A stretch of 64,000 nucleotides of DNA from Gordius sp. MW1 (Eukaryota; Nematomorpha; Gordioida; Gordea; Gordiidae). The translations under genes were made by a program, and so were the position numbers. Positions 14,801-29,056 of the stretch are shown piece after piece (position 1 is the stretch's first letter; each line of letters begins with the position of its first letter). Location: positions 13,286,537-13,350,536 of the forward strand of contig OZ038532.1 in the NCBI GenBank assembly GCA_964036665.1, read 5' to 3'. The notes under the pieces were generated by a model that worked only from the letters and a program-made list of their open reading frames with translations, made no database searches and was not told the origin of the DNA.

Positions 14801-17800
14801 CGATGAAAGTTGTCGTTTTCAGACGTGGTTTCTATGATAAAAAGTAAAAATTTATCAGAATCAGAGAACTGTTACTTTGAAATCATGATCGCATAGTGCA
14901 TTTTTGAAAAATTAAACACTCGCGTTGCGATACAACAAACTAATCGCAACAATAAAACGTTGTCTTTTGTCAAAATGAATAGTTCTGGCAGCTTAAAACC
15001 TCTTTTCGGAAGTAAATCGAGGATAATAGGATTCTCAAATTGTCTTACTTTTATATATTTTTTCTAGCTCTTTCACATAGAATTGAAAAAATTAAATATT
15101 TTTACCTCAAAATTTTTCACATATTTTTCTTTCAACCGTATGCATCCGATGAAAGTTGTCGTTTTCAGACGTGGTTTCTATGATCCCAAGTAAAAATTTA
15201 TCAGAATCAGAGAAATGTTACTTTGAAATCATGATCGCATAGTGCATTTTTGAAAAATTAAACACTCACGTTGCGATACAACAAACTAATCGCAACAATA
15301 AAACGTTGTCTTTTGTCAAAATGAATAGTTCTGGCAGATTAAAACCTATTTTCGGAAGTAAATCGAGGATAATAGGATTCTCAAATTGGCTTACTTTTAT
15401 ATATTTTTTCATGCTCTTTCACATAGAATCGAAAAAAATTAATATTTTTACCTCAAAATTTTTGACATATTTTTCTTTCAACCGTATGCATCCGATGAAA
15501 GTTGTCGTTTTCAGACGTGGTTTCTATGATCCCAAGTAAAAATTTATCAGAATCAGAGAAATGTTACTTTGAAATCATGATCGCAGAGTGCATATTTGAA
15601 AAATTAAACACTCGCGTTGCGATACAACAAACTAATCGCAACAATAAAACGTTGTCTTTTGTCAAAATGAATAGTTCTGGCAGCTTAAAACCTCTTTTCG
15701 GAAGTAAATCGAGGATAATAGGATTCTCAAATTGGCTTACTTTTATATATTTTTTCATGCTCTTTCACATAGAATTGAAAAAAATAAATATTTTAACCTC
15801 AAAATTTTTCACATATTTTTCTTACCGTATTCATCCGATGAAAGTTGTCGTTTTCAGACGTGGTTTCTATGATAAAAAGTAAAAATTTATCAGAATCAGA
15901 AAACTATTACTTTAAAATGTGATCGCATAGTGCATTTTTGAAAAATTAAGCACTCACGTTGCGATACAACAAACTTTTCGCAACAATAAAACGTTGTCTT
16001 TTGTCAAAATGATAGTTCTCGCAGCTTAAAACCTCTTTTCGGAAGTCAATCGAGGATATTAGGATTCTCAAATTGGCTTACTTTTATATATTTTTTCTAG
16101 CTCTTTCACATAGAATTGAAAAAATTAAATATTTTTACCTCAAAATTTTTCACATATTTTTCTTTCAACCGTATGCATCCGATGAAAGTTGTCGTTTTCA
16201 GACGTGGTTTCGATGATAAAAAGTAAAAATTTATCAGAATCAGAAAACTATTACTTTAAAATCATGATCGCATAGTGCATTTTTGAAAAATTAAGCACTC
16301 ACGTTGCGATACAACAAACTAATCGCAACAATAAACCGTTGTCTTTTGTCAAAATGATAGTTCTCGCAGCTTAAAACCTCTTTTCGGAAGTCAATCGAGG
16401 ATATTAGGATTCTCAAATTGGCTTACTTTTATATATTTTTTCTAGCTCTTTCACATAGAATTGAAAAAAATAAATATTTTTACCTCAATTTTTTTTACAT
16501 ATTTTTCTTTGAAACGTATTCATCCGATGAAAGTTGTCTTTTTCAGACGTGGTTTCTATGATCCCAAGTAAAAATTTATCAGAATCAGAGAAATGTTACT
16601 TTGAAATCATGATCGCATAGTGCATTTTTGAAAAATTAAACACTCACGTTGCGATACAACAAACTAATCGCAACAATAAAACGTTGTCTTTTGTCAAAAT
16701 GAATAGTTCTGGCAGCTTAAAACCTCTTTTCGGAAGTAAATCGAGGATAATAGGATTCTCAAATTGGCTTACTTTTATATATTTTTTCATGCTCTTTCAC
16801 ATAGAATTGAAAAAAATAAATATTTTTACCTCAAAAGTTTTCACATATTTTTCTTTGAACCGTATTCATCCGATGAAAGTTGTCGTTTTCAGACGTGGTT
16901 TCTATTATCCCAAGTAAAAATTTATCAGAATCAGAGAAATGTAACTTTGAAATCATGATCGCATAGTGCATTTTTGAAAAATTAAACACTCACGTTGCGA
17001 TACAACAAACTAATCGCAACAATAAAACGTTGTCTTTTGTCAAAATGAATAGTTCTGGCAGATTAAAACCTCTTTTCGGAAGTAAATCGAGGATAATAGG
17101 ATTCTCAAATTGACTTACTTTTATATATTTTTTCATGCTCTTTCACATAGAATTGAAAAAATAAATATTTTAACCTCAAAATTTTTCACATATTTTTCTT
17201 ACCGTATTCATATGATGAAAGTTGTCGTTTTCAGACGTGGTTTCTATGATAAAAAGTAAAAATTTATCAGAATCAGAAAACTATTACTTTAAAATCATGA
17301 TCGCATAGTGCATTTTTGAAAAATTAAGCACTCACGTTGCGATACAACAAACTTTCGCAACAATAAAACGTTGTCTTTTGTCAAAATGATAGTTCTCGCA
17401 GCTTAAAACCTCTTTTCGGAAGTCAATCGAGGATATTAGGATTCTCAAATTGGCTTACTTTTATATATTTTTTCTAGCTCTTTCACATAGAATTGAAAAA
17501 ATTAAATATTTTTACCTCAAAATTTTTCACATATTTTTCTTTCAACCGTATGCATCCGATGAAAGTTGTCGTTTTCAGACGTGGTTTCGATGATAAAAAG
17601 TAAAAATTTATCAGAATCAGAAAACTATTACTTTAAAATCATGATCGCATAGTGCATTTTTGAAAAATTAAGCACTCACGTTGCGATACAACAAACTAAT
17701 CGCAACAATAAACCGTTGTCTTTTGTCAAAATGATAGTTCTCGCAGCTTAAAACCTCTTTTCGGAAGTCAATCGAGGATATTAGGATTCTCAAATTGGCT

Positions 17801-19438
17801 TACTTTTATATATTTTTTCTAGCTCTTTCACATAGAATTGAAAAAAATAAATATTTTTACCTCAATTTTTTTTACATATTTTTCTTTGAAACGTATTCAT
17901 CCGATGAAAGTTGTCTTTTTCAGACGTGGTTTCTATGATCCCAAGTAAAAATTTATCAGAATCAGAGAAATGTTACTTTGAAATCATGATCGCATAGTGC
18001 ATTTTTGAAAAATTAAACACTCACGTTGCGATACAACAAACTAATCGCAACAATAAAACGTTGTCTTTTGTCAAAATGAATAGTTCTGGCAGCTTAAAAC
18101 CTCTTTTCGGAAGTAAATCGAGGATAATAGGATTCTCAAATTGACTTACTTTTATATATTTTTTCATGCTCTTTCACATAGAATTGAAAAAATAAATATT
18201 TTAACCTCAAAATTTTTCACATATTTTTCTTACCGTATTCATATGATGAAAGTTGTCGTTTTCAGACGTGGTTTCTATGATAAAAAGTAAAAATTTATCA
18301 GAATCAGAAAACTATTACTTTAAAATCATGATCGCATAGTGCATTTTTGAAAAATTAAGCACTCACGTTGCGATACAACAAACTTTCGCAACAATAAAAC
18401 GTTGTCTTTTGTCAAAATGATAGTTCTCGCAGCTTAAAACCTCTTTTCGGAAGTCAATCGAGGATATTAGGATTCTCAAATTGGCTTACTTTTATATATT
18501 TTTTCTAGCTCTTTCACATAGAATTGAAAAAATTAAATATTTTTACCTCAAAATTTTTCACATATTTTTCTTTCAACCGTATGCATCCGATGAAAGTTGT
18601 CGTTTTCAGACGTGGTTTCGATGATAAAAAGTAAAATTTTATCAGAATCAGAAAACTATTACTTTAAAATCATGATCGCATAGTGCATTTTTGAAAAATT
18701 AAGCACTCACGTTGCGATACAACAAACTAATCGCAACAATAAACCGTTGTCTTTTGTCAAAATGATAGTTCTCGCAGCTTAAAACCTCTTTTCGGAAGTC
18801 AATCGAGGATATTAGGATTCTCAAATTGGCTTACTTTTATATATTTTTTCTAGCTCTTTCACATAGAATTGAAAAAAATAAATATTTTTACCTCAAATTT
18901 TTTTACATATTTTTCTTTTAACCGTATTCATCCGATGAAAGTTGTCGTTTTCAGACGTGGTTTCTATGATCCCAAGTAAAAATTTATCAGAATCAGAGAA
19001 ATGTTACTTTGAAATCATGATCGCATAGTGCATTTTTGAAAAATTAAACACTCGCGTTGCGATACAACAAACTAATCGCAACAATAAAACGTTGTCTTTT
19101 GTCAAAATGAATAGTTCTGGCAGCTTAAAACCTCTTTTCGGAAGTAAATCGAGGATAATAGGATTCTCAAATTGGCTTACTTTTATATATTTTTTCATGC
19201 TCTTTCACATAGAATTGGAAAAAAATAAATATTTTTACCTCAAAATTTTTCACATATTTTTCTTTGAACCGTATTCATCCGATGAAAGTTGTCGTTTTCA
19301 GACGTGGTTTCTATGATCCCAAGTAAAAATTTATCAGAATCAGAGAAATGTTACCTTGAAATCATGATCGCATAGTGCATTTTTGAAAAATTAAACACTC
19401 ACGTTGCGATACAACAAACTAATCGCAACAATAAAACG
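11861..19438. repeat. 22-monomer higher-order repeat, copy 2, with 3-monomer expansion
   Basis: Monomer starts: 11861, 12207, 12549, 12893, 13239, 13581, 13926, 14271, 14615, 14960, 15306, 15652, 15994, 16339, 16684, 17030, 17371, 17716, 18061, 18402, 18747, 19092. It follows copy 1 monomer by monomer up to 17715. It then repeats three monomers before returning to the copy 1 order: 18747 and 19092 match 10136 and 10481, sharing 'cttttaaccg', 'gaattggaaa' and 'taccttgaaa'. After 19438 the order no longer follows copy 1. Point differences include 'ctcaattttt' at 16484 against 'ctcaaatttt', and 'gagaactg' at 14863 against 'gagaaatg'. Confidence 0.88.
17030..19091. repeat. Local 3-monomer duplication (2 x 1,031 bp)
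   Basis: Monomers at 17030, 17371 and 17716 recur at 18061, 18402 and 18747, all with offset 1,031 bp. The rare 'attcatatgatg' occurs once in copy 1 (near 9627) but twice here (near 17207 and 18238). The monomer at 17716 has the tail of the one at 16339 ('caatttttttt', 'gaaacg', 'gtctttttcag'). The monomer at 18061 has the head of 16684 ('ctggcagc') and the body of 17030 ('aattgactt'). These hybrids mark the exchange point of an unequal crossover. Confidence 0.85.
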
Positions 19439-22400
19439 TTGTCTTTTGTCAAAATGAATAGTTCTGGCAGATTAAAACCTCTTTTCGGAAGTAAATCGAG
19501 AATAATAGGATTCTCAAATTGGCTTACTTTTATATATTTTTTCATGCTCTTTCACATAGAATCGAAAAAAATAAATATTTTTACCTCAAAATTTCACATA
19601 TTTTTCTTTCAACCGTATGCATCCGATGAAAGTTGTCGTTTTCAGACGTGGTTTCGATGATAAAAAGTAAAAATTTATCAGAATCAGAAAACTATTACTT
19701 TAAAATCATGATCGCATAGTGCATTTTTGAAAAATTAAGCACTCACGTTGCGATCAAACTAATCGCAACAATAAAACGTTGTCTTTTGTCAAAATGATAG
19801 TTCTCGCAGCTTAAAACCTCTTTTCGGAAGTCAATCGAGGATAATAGGATTCTCAAATTGGCTTACTTTTATATATTTTTTCATGCTCTTTCACATAGAA
19901 TTGAAAAAAATAAATATTTTAACCTCAAAATTTTCCACATATTTTTCTTACCGTATTCATCCGATGAAAGTTGTCGTTTTCAGACGTGGTTTCTATGATA
20001 AAAAGTAAAAATTTATCAGAATCAGAAAACTATTACTTTAAAATCATGATCGCATAGTGCATTTTTGAAAAATTAAACACTCACGTTGCGATACAACAAA
20101 CTAATCGCAACAATAAAACGTTGTCTTTTGTCAAAATGAATAGTCTGGCTGCTTAAAACCTCTTTTCGGAAGTAAATCGAGGATAATAGGATTCTCAAAT
20201 TGGCTTACTTTTATATATTTTTTCATGCTCTTTCACATAGAATCGAAAAAATTAAATATTTTTACCTCAAAATTTTTCACATATTTTTCTTTCAACCGTA
20301 TGCATCCGATGAAAGTTGTCGTTTTCAGACGTGGTTTCTATGATCCCAAGTAAAAATTTATCAGAATCAGAGAAATGTTACTTTGAAATCATGATCGCAT
20401 AGTGCATTTTTGAAAAATTAAACACTCGCGTTGCGATACAACAAACTAATCGCAACAATAAAACGTTGTCTTTTGTCAAAATGAATAGTTCTGGCAGCTT
20501 AAAACCTCTTTTCGGAAGTAAATCGAGGATAATAGGATTCTCAAATTGTCTTACTTTTATATATTTTTTCATGCTCTTTCACATAGAATTGAAAAAAATT
20601 AATATTTTTACCTCAAAATTTTTCACATATTTTTCTTTGAACCGTATTCATCCGATGAAAGTTGTCGTTTTCAGACGTGGTTTCTATGATCCCAAGTAAA
20701 AATTTATCAGAATCAGAGAAATGTTACTTTGAAATCATGATCGCATAGTGCATTTTTGAAAAATTAAACACTCACGTTGCGATACAACAAACTAATCGCA
20801 ACAATAAAACGTTGTCTTTTGTCAAAATGAATAGTTCTGGCAGATTAAAACCTATTTTCGGAAGTAAATCGAGGATAATAGGATTCTCAAATTGGCTTAC
20901 TTTTATATATTTTTTCATGCTCTTTCACATAGAATCGAAAAAAATAAATATTTTTACCTCAAAATTTTTCACATATTTTTCTTTCAACCGTATGCATCCG
21001 ATGAAAGTTGTCATTTTCAGACGTGGTTTCTATGATCCCAAGTAAAAATTTATCAGAATCAGAGAAATGTTACTTTGAAATCATGATCGCATAGTGCATT
21101 TTTGAAAAATTAAACACTCACGTTGCGATACAACAAACTAATCGCAACAATAAAACGTTGTCTTTTGTCAAAATGAATAGTTCTGGCAGATTAAAACCTC
21201 TTTTCGGAAGTAAATCGAGGATAATAGGATTCTCAAATTGACTTACTTTTATATATTTTTTCATGCTCTTTCACATAGAATTGAAAAAAATAAATATTTT
21301 AACCTCAAAATTTTTCACCTATTTTTCTTACCGTATTCATCCGATGAAAGTTGTCGTTTTCAGACGTGGTTTCTATGATAAAAAGTAAAAATTTATCAGA
21401 ATCAGAAAACTATTACTTTAAAATGTGATCGCATAGTGCATTTTTGAAAAATTAAGCACTCACGTTGCGATACAACAAACTATTCGCAACAATAAAACGT
21501 TGTCTTTTGTCAAAATGATAGTTTTCGCAGCTTAAAACCTCTTTTCGGAAGTCAATCGAGGATATTAGGATTCTCAAATTGGCTTACTTTTATATATTTT
21601 TTCTAGCTCTTTCACATAGAATTGAAAAAATTAAATATTTTTACCTCAAAATTTTTCACATATTTTTCTTTCAACCGTATGCATCCGATGAAAGTTGTCG
21701 TTTTCAGACGTGGTTTCGATGATAAAAAGTAAAAATTTATCAGAATCAGAAAACTATTACTTTAAAATCATGATCGCATAGTGCATTTTTGAAAAATTAA
21801 ACACTCACGTTGCGATACAACAAACTAATCGCAACAATAAAACGTTGTCTTTTGTCAAAATGAATAGTTCTGGCTGCTTAAAACCTCTTTTCGGAAGTAA
21901 ATCGAGGATAATAGGATTCTCAAATTGGCTTACTTTTATATATTTTTTTATGCTCTTTCACATAGAATCGAAAAAATTAAATATTTTTACCTCAAAATTT
22001 TTCACATATTTTTCTTTCAACCGTATGCATCCGATGAAAGTTGTCGTTTTCAGACGTGGTTTCTATGATCCCAAGTAAAATTTATCAGAATCAGAGAAAT
22101 GTTACTTTGAAATCATGATCGCATAGTGCATTTTTGAAAAATTAAGCACTCACGTTGCGATACAACAAACTAATCGCAACAATAAAACGTTGTCTTTTGT
22201 CAAAATGATAGTTCTCGTAGCTTAAAACCTCTTTTCGGAAGTAAATCGAGGATAATAGGATTCTCAAATTGGCTTACTTTTATATATTTTTTCATGCTCT
22301 TTCACATAGAATTGAAAAAAATAAATATTTTTACCTCAAAATTTTTCACATATTTTTCTTTGAACCGTATTCATCCGATGAAAGTTGTCGTTTTCAGACG

Positions 22401-23562
22401 TGGTTTCTATGATCCCAAGTAAAAATTTATCAGAATCAGAGAAATGTTACTTTGAAATCATGATCGCATAGTGCATTTTTGAAAAATTAAACACTCACGT
22501 TGCGATACAACAAACTAATCGCAACAATAAAACGTTGTCTTTTGTCAAAATGAATAGTTCTGGCAGATTAAAACCTATTTTCGGAAGTAAATCGAGGATA
22601 ATAGGATTCTCAAATTGGCTTACTTTTATATATTTTTTCATGCTCTTTCACATAGAATCGAAATAAATAAATATTTTTACCTCAAAATTTTTCACATATT
22701 TTTCTTTCAACCGTATGCATCCGATGAAAGTTGTCGTTTTCAGACGTGGTTTCGATGATAAAAAGTAAAAATTTATCAGAATCAGAAAACTAATACTTTA
22801 AAATCATGATCGCATAGTGCATTTTTGAAAAATTAAGCACTCACGTTGCGATCAAACTAATCGCAACAATAAAACGTTGTCTTTTGTCAAAATGAATAGT
22901 TCTGGCAGATTAAAACCTATTTTCGGAAGTAAATCGAGGATAATAGGATTCTCAAATTGGCTTTTTATATTTTTTTTCATGCTCTTTCACATAGAATTGA
23001 AAAATATAAAGATTTTTACCTCAAATTTTTTTACATATTTTTCTTTGAAACGTATTCATCCGATGAAAGTTGTCTTTTTAAGACGTGGTTTCTATGATCC
23101 CAAGTAAAAATTTATCAGAATCAGAGAAATGTTACTTTGAAATCATGATCGCATAGTGCATTTTTGAAAAATTAAACACTCACGTTGCGATACAACAAAC
23201 TAATCGCAACAATAAACCGTTGTCTTTTGTCAAAATGATAGTTCTCGCAGCTTAAAACCTCTTTTCGGAAGTCAATCGAGGATATCAGGATTCTCAAATT
23301 GGCTTACTTTTATATATTTTTTCATGCTCTTTCACATAGAATTGAAAAAAATAAATATTTTTACCTCAAATTTTTTTACATATTTTTCTTTGAAACGTAT
23401 TCATCCGATGAAAGTTGTCTTTTTAAGACGTGGTTTCTATGATCCCAAGTAAAAATTTATCAGAATCAGAAATGTTAATTTGAAATCATGATCGCATAGT
23501 GCATTTTTGAAAAATTAAACACTCACGTTGCGATACAACAAACTAATCGCAACAATAAAACG
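19439..23562. repeat. Mosaic monomer block (12 monomers)
   Basis: Monomer starts: 19439, 19779, 20121, 20466, 20812, 21158, 21500, 21845, 22190, 22535, 22877, 23220. Variant order does not match either neighbouring HOR over its full length. Individual monomers resemble members of both: 19779 and 20121 resemble 3257 and 3599, 20466 resembles 7380, and 21845 resembles the 'ctggctgc' monomers to the right. Two monomers (22877, 23220) share 'gtctttttaagacg' and 'gaaacg'. The monomer at 22877 is the most rearranged in its middle ('ggctttttatatttttttt', 'ataaagattttt'). The 'ttttttctagctc' variant, common to the left, occurs for the last time here, near 21600. Confidence 0.8.
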
Positions 23563-26309
23563 TTGTCTTTTGTCAAAATGAATAGTTCTGGCAGCTTAAA
23601 ACCTCTTTTCGGAAGTAAATCGAGGATAATAGGATTCTCAAATTGGCTTACTTTTATATATTTTTTCATGCTCTTTCACATAGAATTGAAAAAAATAAAT
23701 ATTTATACCTCAAAAGTTTTCACATATTTTTCTTTGAACCGTATTCATCCGATGAAAGTTGTCGTTTTCAGACGTGGTTTCTATGATCCCAAGTAAAAAT
23801 TTATCAGAATCAGAGAAATGTTACTTTGAAATCATGATCGCATAGTGCATTTTTGAAAAATTAAACACTCACGTTGCGATACAACAAACTAATCGCAACA
23901 ATAAAACGTTGTCTTTGTCAAAATGAATAGTTCTGGCAGATTAAAACCTCTTTTCGGAAGTAAATCGAGGATAATAGGATTCTCAAATTGACTTACTTTT
24001 ATATATTTTTTCATGCTCTTTCACATAGAATTGAAAAAAAATAAATATTTTAACCTCAAAATTTTTCACATATTTTTCTTACCGTATTCATCCGATGAAA
24101 GTTGTCGTTTTCAGACGTGGTTTCTATGATAAAAAGTAAAAATTTATCAGAATCAGAAAACTATTACTTTACAATCATGATCGCATAGTGCATTTTTGAA
24201 AAATTAAGCACTCACGTTGCGATACAACAAACTATTCGCAACAATAAAACGTTGTCTTTTGTCAAAATGAATAGTTCTGGCAGCTTAAAACCTCTTTTCG
24301 GAAGTAAATCGAGGATAATAGGATTCTCATATTGGCTTACTTTTATATATTTTTTCATGCTCTTTCACATAAAATCGAAAAAAATAAATATTTTTACCTC
24401 AAAATTTTTCACATATTTTTCTTTCAACCGTATGCATCCGATGAAAGTTGTCGTTTTCAGACGTGGTTTCGATGATAAAAAGTAAAAATTTATCAGAATC
24501 AGAAAACTATTACTTTAAAATCATGATCGCATAGTGCATTTTTGAAAAATTAAGCACTCACGTTGCGATCAAACTAATCGCAACAATAAAACGTTGTCTT
24601 TTGTCAAAATGATAGTTCTCGCAGCTTAAACCCTCTTTTCGGAAGTCAATCGAGGATAATAGGATTCTCAAATTGGCTTACTTTTATATATTTTTTCATG
24701 CTCTTTCACATAGAATTGAAAAATATAAATATTTTAACCTCAAAATTTTCCACATATTTTTCTTACCGTATTCATCCGATGAAAGTTGTCGTTTTCAGAC
24801 GTGGTTTCTATGATAAAAAGTAAAAATTTATCAGAATCAGAAAACTATTACTTTAAAATCATGATCGCATAGTGCATTTTTGAAAAATTAAACACTCACG
24901 TTGCGATACAACAAACTAATCGCAACAATAAAACGTTGTCTTTTGTCAAAATGAATAGTTCTGGCTGCTTAAAACCTCTTTTCGGAAGTAAATCGAGGAT
25001 AATAGGATTCTCAAATTGGCTTACTTTTATAAATTTTTTCATGCTCTTTCACATAGAATCGAAAAAATTAAATATTTTTACCTCAAAATTTTTCACATAT
25101 TTTTCTTTCAACCGTATGCATCCGATGAAAGTTGTCGTTTTCAGACGTGGTTTCGATGATAAAAAGTAAAAATTTATCAGAATCAGAAAACTATTACTTT
25201 AAAATCATGATCGCATCGTGCATTTTTGAAAAATTAAGCACTCACGTTGCGATCAAACTAATCGCAACAATAAAACGTTGTCTTTTGTCATAATAATAGT
25301 TCTCGCAGCTTAACCCTCTTTTCGGAAGTCAATCGAGGATAATAGGATTCTCAAATTGGCTTACTTTTATATATTTTTTCATGCTCTTTCACATAGAATT
25401 GAAAAAAATAAATATTTTAACCTCAAAATTTTCCACATATTTTTCTTACCGTATTCATCCGATGAAAGTTGTCGTTTTCAGACGTGGTTTCTATGATAAA
25501 AAGTAAAAATTTATCAGAATCAGAAAACTAATACTTTAAAATCATGATCGCATAGTGCATTTTTGAAAAATTAAACACTCACGTTGCGATACAACAAACT
25601 AATCGCAACAATAAAACGTTGTCTTTTGTCAAAATGAATAGTTCTGGCTGCTTAAAACCTCTTTTCGGAAGTAAATCGAGGATAATAGGATTCTCAAATT
25701 GGCTTACTTTTATATATTTTTTCATGCTCTTTCACATAGAATCGAAAAAATTAAATATTTTTACCTCAAAATTTTTCACATATTTTTCTTTCAACCGTAT
25801 GCATCCGATGAAAGTTGTCGTTTTCAGACGTGGTTTCGATGATAAAAAGTAAAAATTTATCAGAATCAGAAAACTATTACTTTAAAATCATGATCGCATA
25901 GTGCATTTTTGAAAAATTAAGCACTCACGTTGCGATACAACAAACTAATCGCAACAATAAAACGTTGTCTTTTGTCAAAATGATAGTTCTCGCAGCTTAA
26001 AACCTCTTTTCGGAAGTCAATCGAGGATAATAGGATTCTCAAATTGGCTTACTTTTATATATTTTTTCATGCTCTTTCACATAGAATTGAAAAAAATAAA
26101 TATTTTTACCTCAAATTTTTTTACATATTTTTCTTTAAACCGTATTCATCCGATGAAAGTTGTCGTTTTCAGACGTGGTTTCTATGATCCCAAGTAAAAA
26201 TTTATCAGAATCAGAGAAATGTTACTTTGAAATCATGATCGCATAGTGCATTTTTGAAAAATAAAACACTCACGTTGCGATACAACAAACTAATCGCAAC
26301 AATAAAACG
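23563..26309. repeat. 8-monomer higher-order repeat, copy 1 (2,747 bp)
   Basis: Monomer starts: 23563, 23909, 24252, 24594, 24936, 25278, 25619, 25965. Private variants include 'aaatatttatacc' in monomer 1, the shortened 'gtctttgtc' and 'ctttacaatc' in monomer 2, 'ctcatattgg' and 'cataaaatcg' in monomer 3, 'tttataaattt' and 'gcatcgtgc' in monomer 5, 'gtcataataatag' in monomer 6, and 'gaaaaataaaac' closing monomer 8. Every one recurs 2,747 bp downstream. Long and short monomers alternate in the second half, giving an inner period of about 683-690 bp. Confidence 0.93.
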
Positions 26310-29056
26310 TTGTCTTTTGTCAAAATGAATAGTTCTGGCAGCTTAAAACCTCTTTTCGGAAGTAAATCGAGGATAATAGGATTCTCAAATTGGCTTACTT
26401 TTATATATTTTTTCATGCTCTTTCACATAGAATTGAAAAAAATAAATATTTATACCTCAAAAGTTTTCACATATTTTTCTTTGAACCGTATTCATCCGAT
26501 GAAAGTTGTCGTTTTCAGACGTGGTTTCTATGATCCCAAGTAAAAATTTATCAGAATCAGAGAAATGTTACTTTGAAATCATGATCGCATAGTGCATTTT
26601 TGAAAAATTAAACACTCACGTTGCGATACAACAAACTAATCGCAACAATAAAACGTTGTCTTTGTCAAAATGAATAGTTCTGGCAGATTAAAACCTCTTT
26701 TCGGAAGTAAATCGAGGATAATAGGATTCTCAAATTGACTTACTTTTATATATTTTTTCATGCTCTTTCACATAGAATTGAAAAAAAATAAATATTTTAA
26801 CCTCAAAATTTTTCACATATTTTTCTTACCGTATTCATCCGATGAAAGTTGTCGTTTTCAGACGTGGTTTCTATGATAAAAAGTAAAAATTTATCAGAAT
26901 CAGAAAACTATTACTTTACAATCATGATCGCATAGTGCATTTTTGAAAAATTAAGCACTCACGTTGCGATACAACAAACTATTCGCAACAATAAAACGTT
27001 GTCTTTTGTCAAAATGAATAGTTCTGGCAGCTTAAAACCTCTTTTCGGAAGTAAATCGAGGATAATAGGATTCTCATATTGGCTTACTTTTATATATTTT
27101 TTCATGCTCTTTCACATAAAATCGAAAAAAATAAATATTTTTACCTCAAAATTTTTCACATATTTTTCTTTCAACCGTATGCATCCGATGAAAGTTGTCG
27201 TTTTCAGACGTGGTTTCGATGATAAAAAGTAAAAATTTATCAGAATCAGAAAACTATTACTTTAAAATCATGATCGCATAGTGCATTTTTGAAAAATTAA
27301 GCACTCACGTTGCGATCAAACTAATCGCAACAATAAAACGTTGTCTTTTGTCAAAATGATAGTTCTCGCAGCTTAAACCCTCTTTTCGGAAGTCAATCGA
27401 GGATAATAGGATTCTCAAATTGGCTTACTTTTATATATTTTTTCATGCTCTTTCACATAGAATTGAAAAATATAAATATTTTAACCTCAAAATTTTCCAC
27501 ATATTTTTCTTACCGTATTCATCCGATGAAAGTTGTCGTTTTCAGACGTGGTTTCTATGATAAAAAGTAAAAATTTATCAGAATCAGAAAACTATTACTT
27601 TAAAATCATGATCGCATAGTGCATTTTTGAAAAATTAAACACTCACGTTGCGATACAACAAACTAATCGCAACAATAAAACGTTGTCTTTTGTCAAAATG
27701 AATAGTTCTGGCTGCTTAAAACCTCTTTTCGGAAGTAAATCGAGGATAATAGGATTCTCAAATTGGCTTACTTTTATAAATTTTTTCATGCTCTTTCACA
27801 TAGAATCGAAAAAATTAAATATTTTTACCTCAAAATTTTTCACATATTTTTCTTTCAACCGTATGCATCCGATGAAAGTTGTCGTTTTCAGACGTGGTTT
27901 CGATGATAAAAAGTAAAAATTTATCAGAATCAGAAAACTATTACTTTAAAATCATGATCGCATCGTGCATTTTTGAAAAATTAAGCACTCACGTTGCGAT
28001 CAAACTAATCGCAACAATAAAACGTTGTCTTTTGTCATAATAATAGTTCTCGCAGCTTAACCCTCTTTTCGGAAGTCAATCGAGGATAATAGGATTCTCA
28101 AATTGGCTTACTTTTATATATTTTTTCATGCTCTTTCACATAGAATTGAAAAAAATAAATATTTTAACCTCAAAATTTTCCACATATTTTTCTTACCGTA
28201 TTCATCCGATGAAAGTTGTCGTTTTCAGACGTGGTTTCTATGATAAAAAGTAAAAATTTATCAGAATCAGAAAACTAATACTTTAAAATCATGATCGCAT
28301 AGTGCATTTTTGAAAAATTAAACACTCACGTTGCGATACAACAAACTAATCGCAACAATAAAACGTTGTCTTTTGTCAAAATGAATAGTTCTGGCTGCTT
28401 AAAACCTCTTTTCGGAAGTAAATCGAGGATAATAGGATTCTCAAATTGGCTTACTTTTATATATTTTTTCATGCTCTTTCACATAGAATCGAAAAAATTA
28501 AATATTTTTACCTCAAAATTTTTCACATATTTTTCTTTCAACCGTATGCATCCGATGAAAGTTGTCGTTTTCAGACGTGGTTTCGATGATAAAAAGTAAA
28601 AATTTATCAGAATCAGAAAACTATTACTTTAAAATCATGATCGCATAGTGCATTTTTGAAAAATTAAGCACTCACGTTGCGATACAACAAACTAATCGCA
28701 ACAATAAAACGTTGTCTTTTGTCAAAATGATAGTTCTCGCAGCTTAAAACCTCTTTTCGGAAGTCAATCGAGGATAATAGGATTCTCAAATTGGCTTACT
28801 TTTATATATTTTTTCATGCTCTTTCACATAGAATTGAAAAAAATAAATATTTTTACCTCAAATTTTTTTACATATTTTTCTTTAAACCGTATTCATCCGA
28901 TGAAAGTTGTCGTTTTCAGACGTGGTTTCTATGATCCCAAGTAAAAATTTATCAGAATCAGAGAAATGTTACTTTGAAATCATGATCGCATAGTGCATTT
29001 TTGAAAAATAAAACACTCACGTTGCGATACAACAAACTAATCGCAACAATAAAACG
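26310..29056. repeat. 8-monomer higher-order repeat, copy 2 (2,747 bp)
   Basis: Monomer starts: 26310, 26656, 26999, 27341, 27683, 28025, 28366, 28712. I found no difference from 23563-26309 at any diagnostic site I compared, and the two copies have the same length. The copies are therefore either a very recent tandem duplication or an assembly duplication. The next monomer (29057) starts a different order. Confidence 0.93.
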
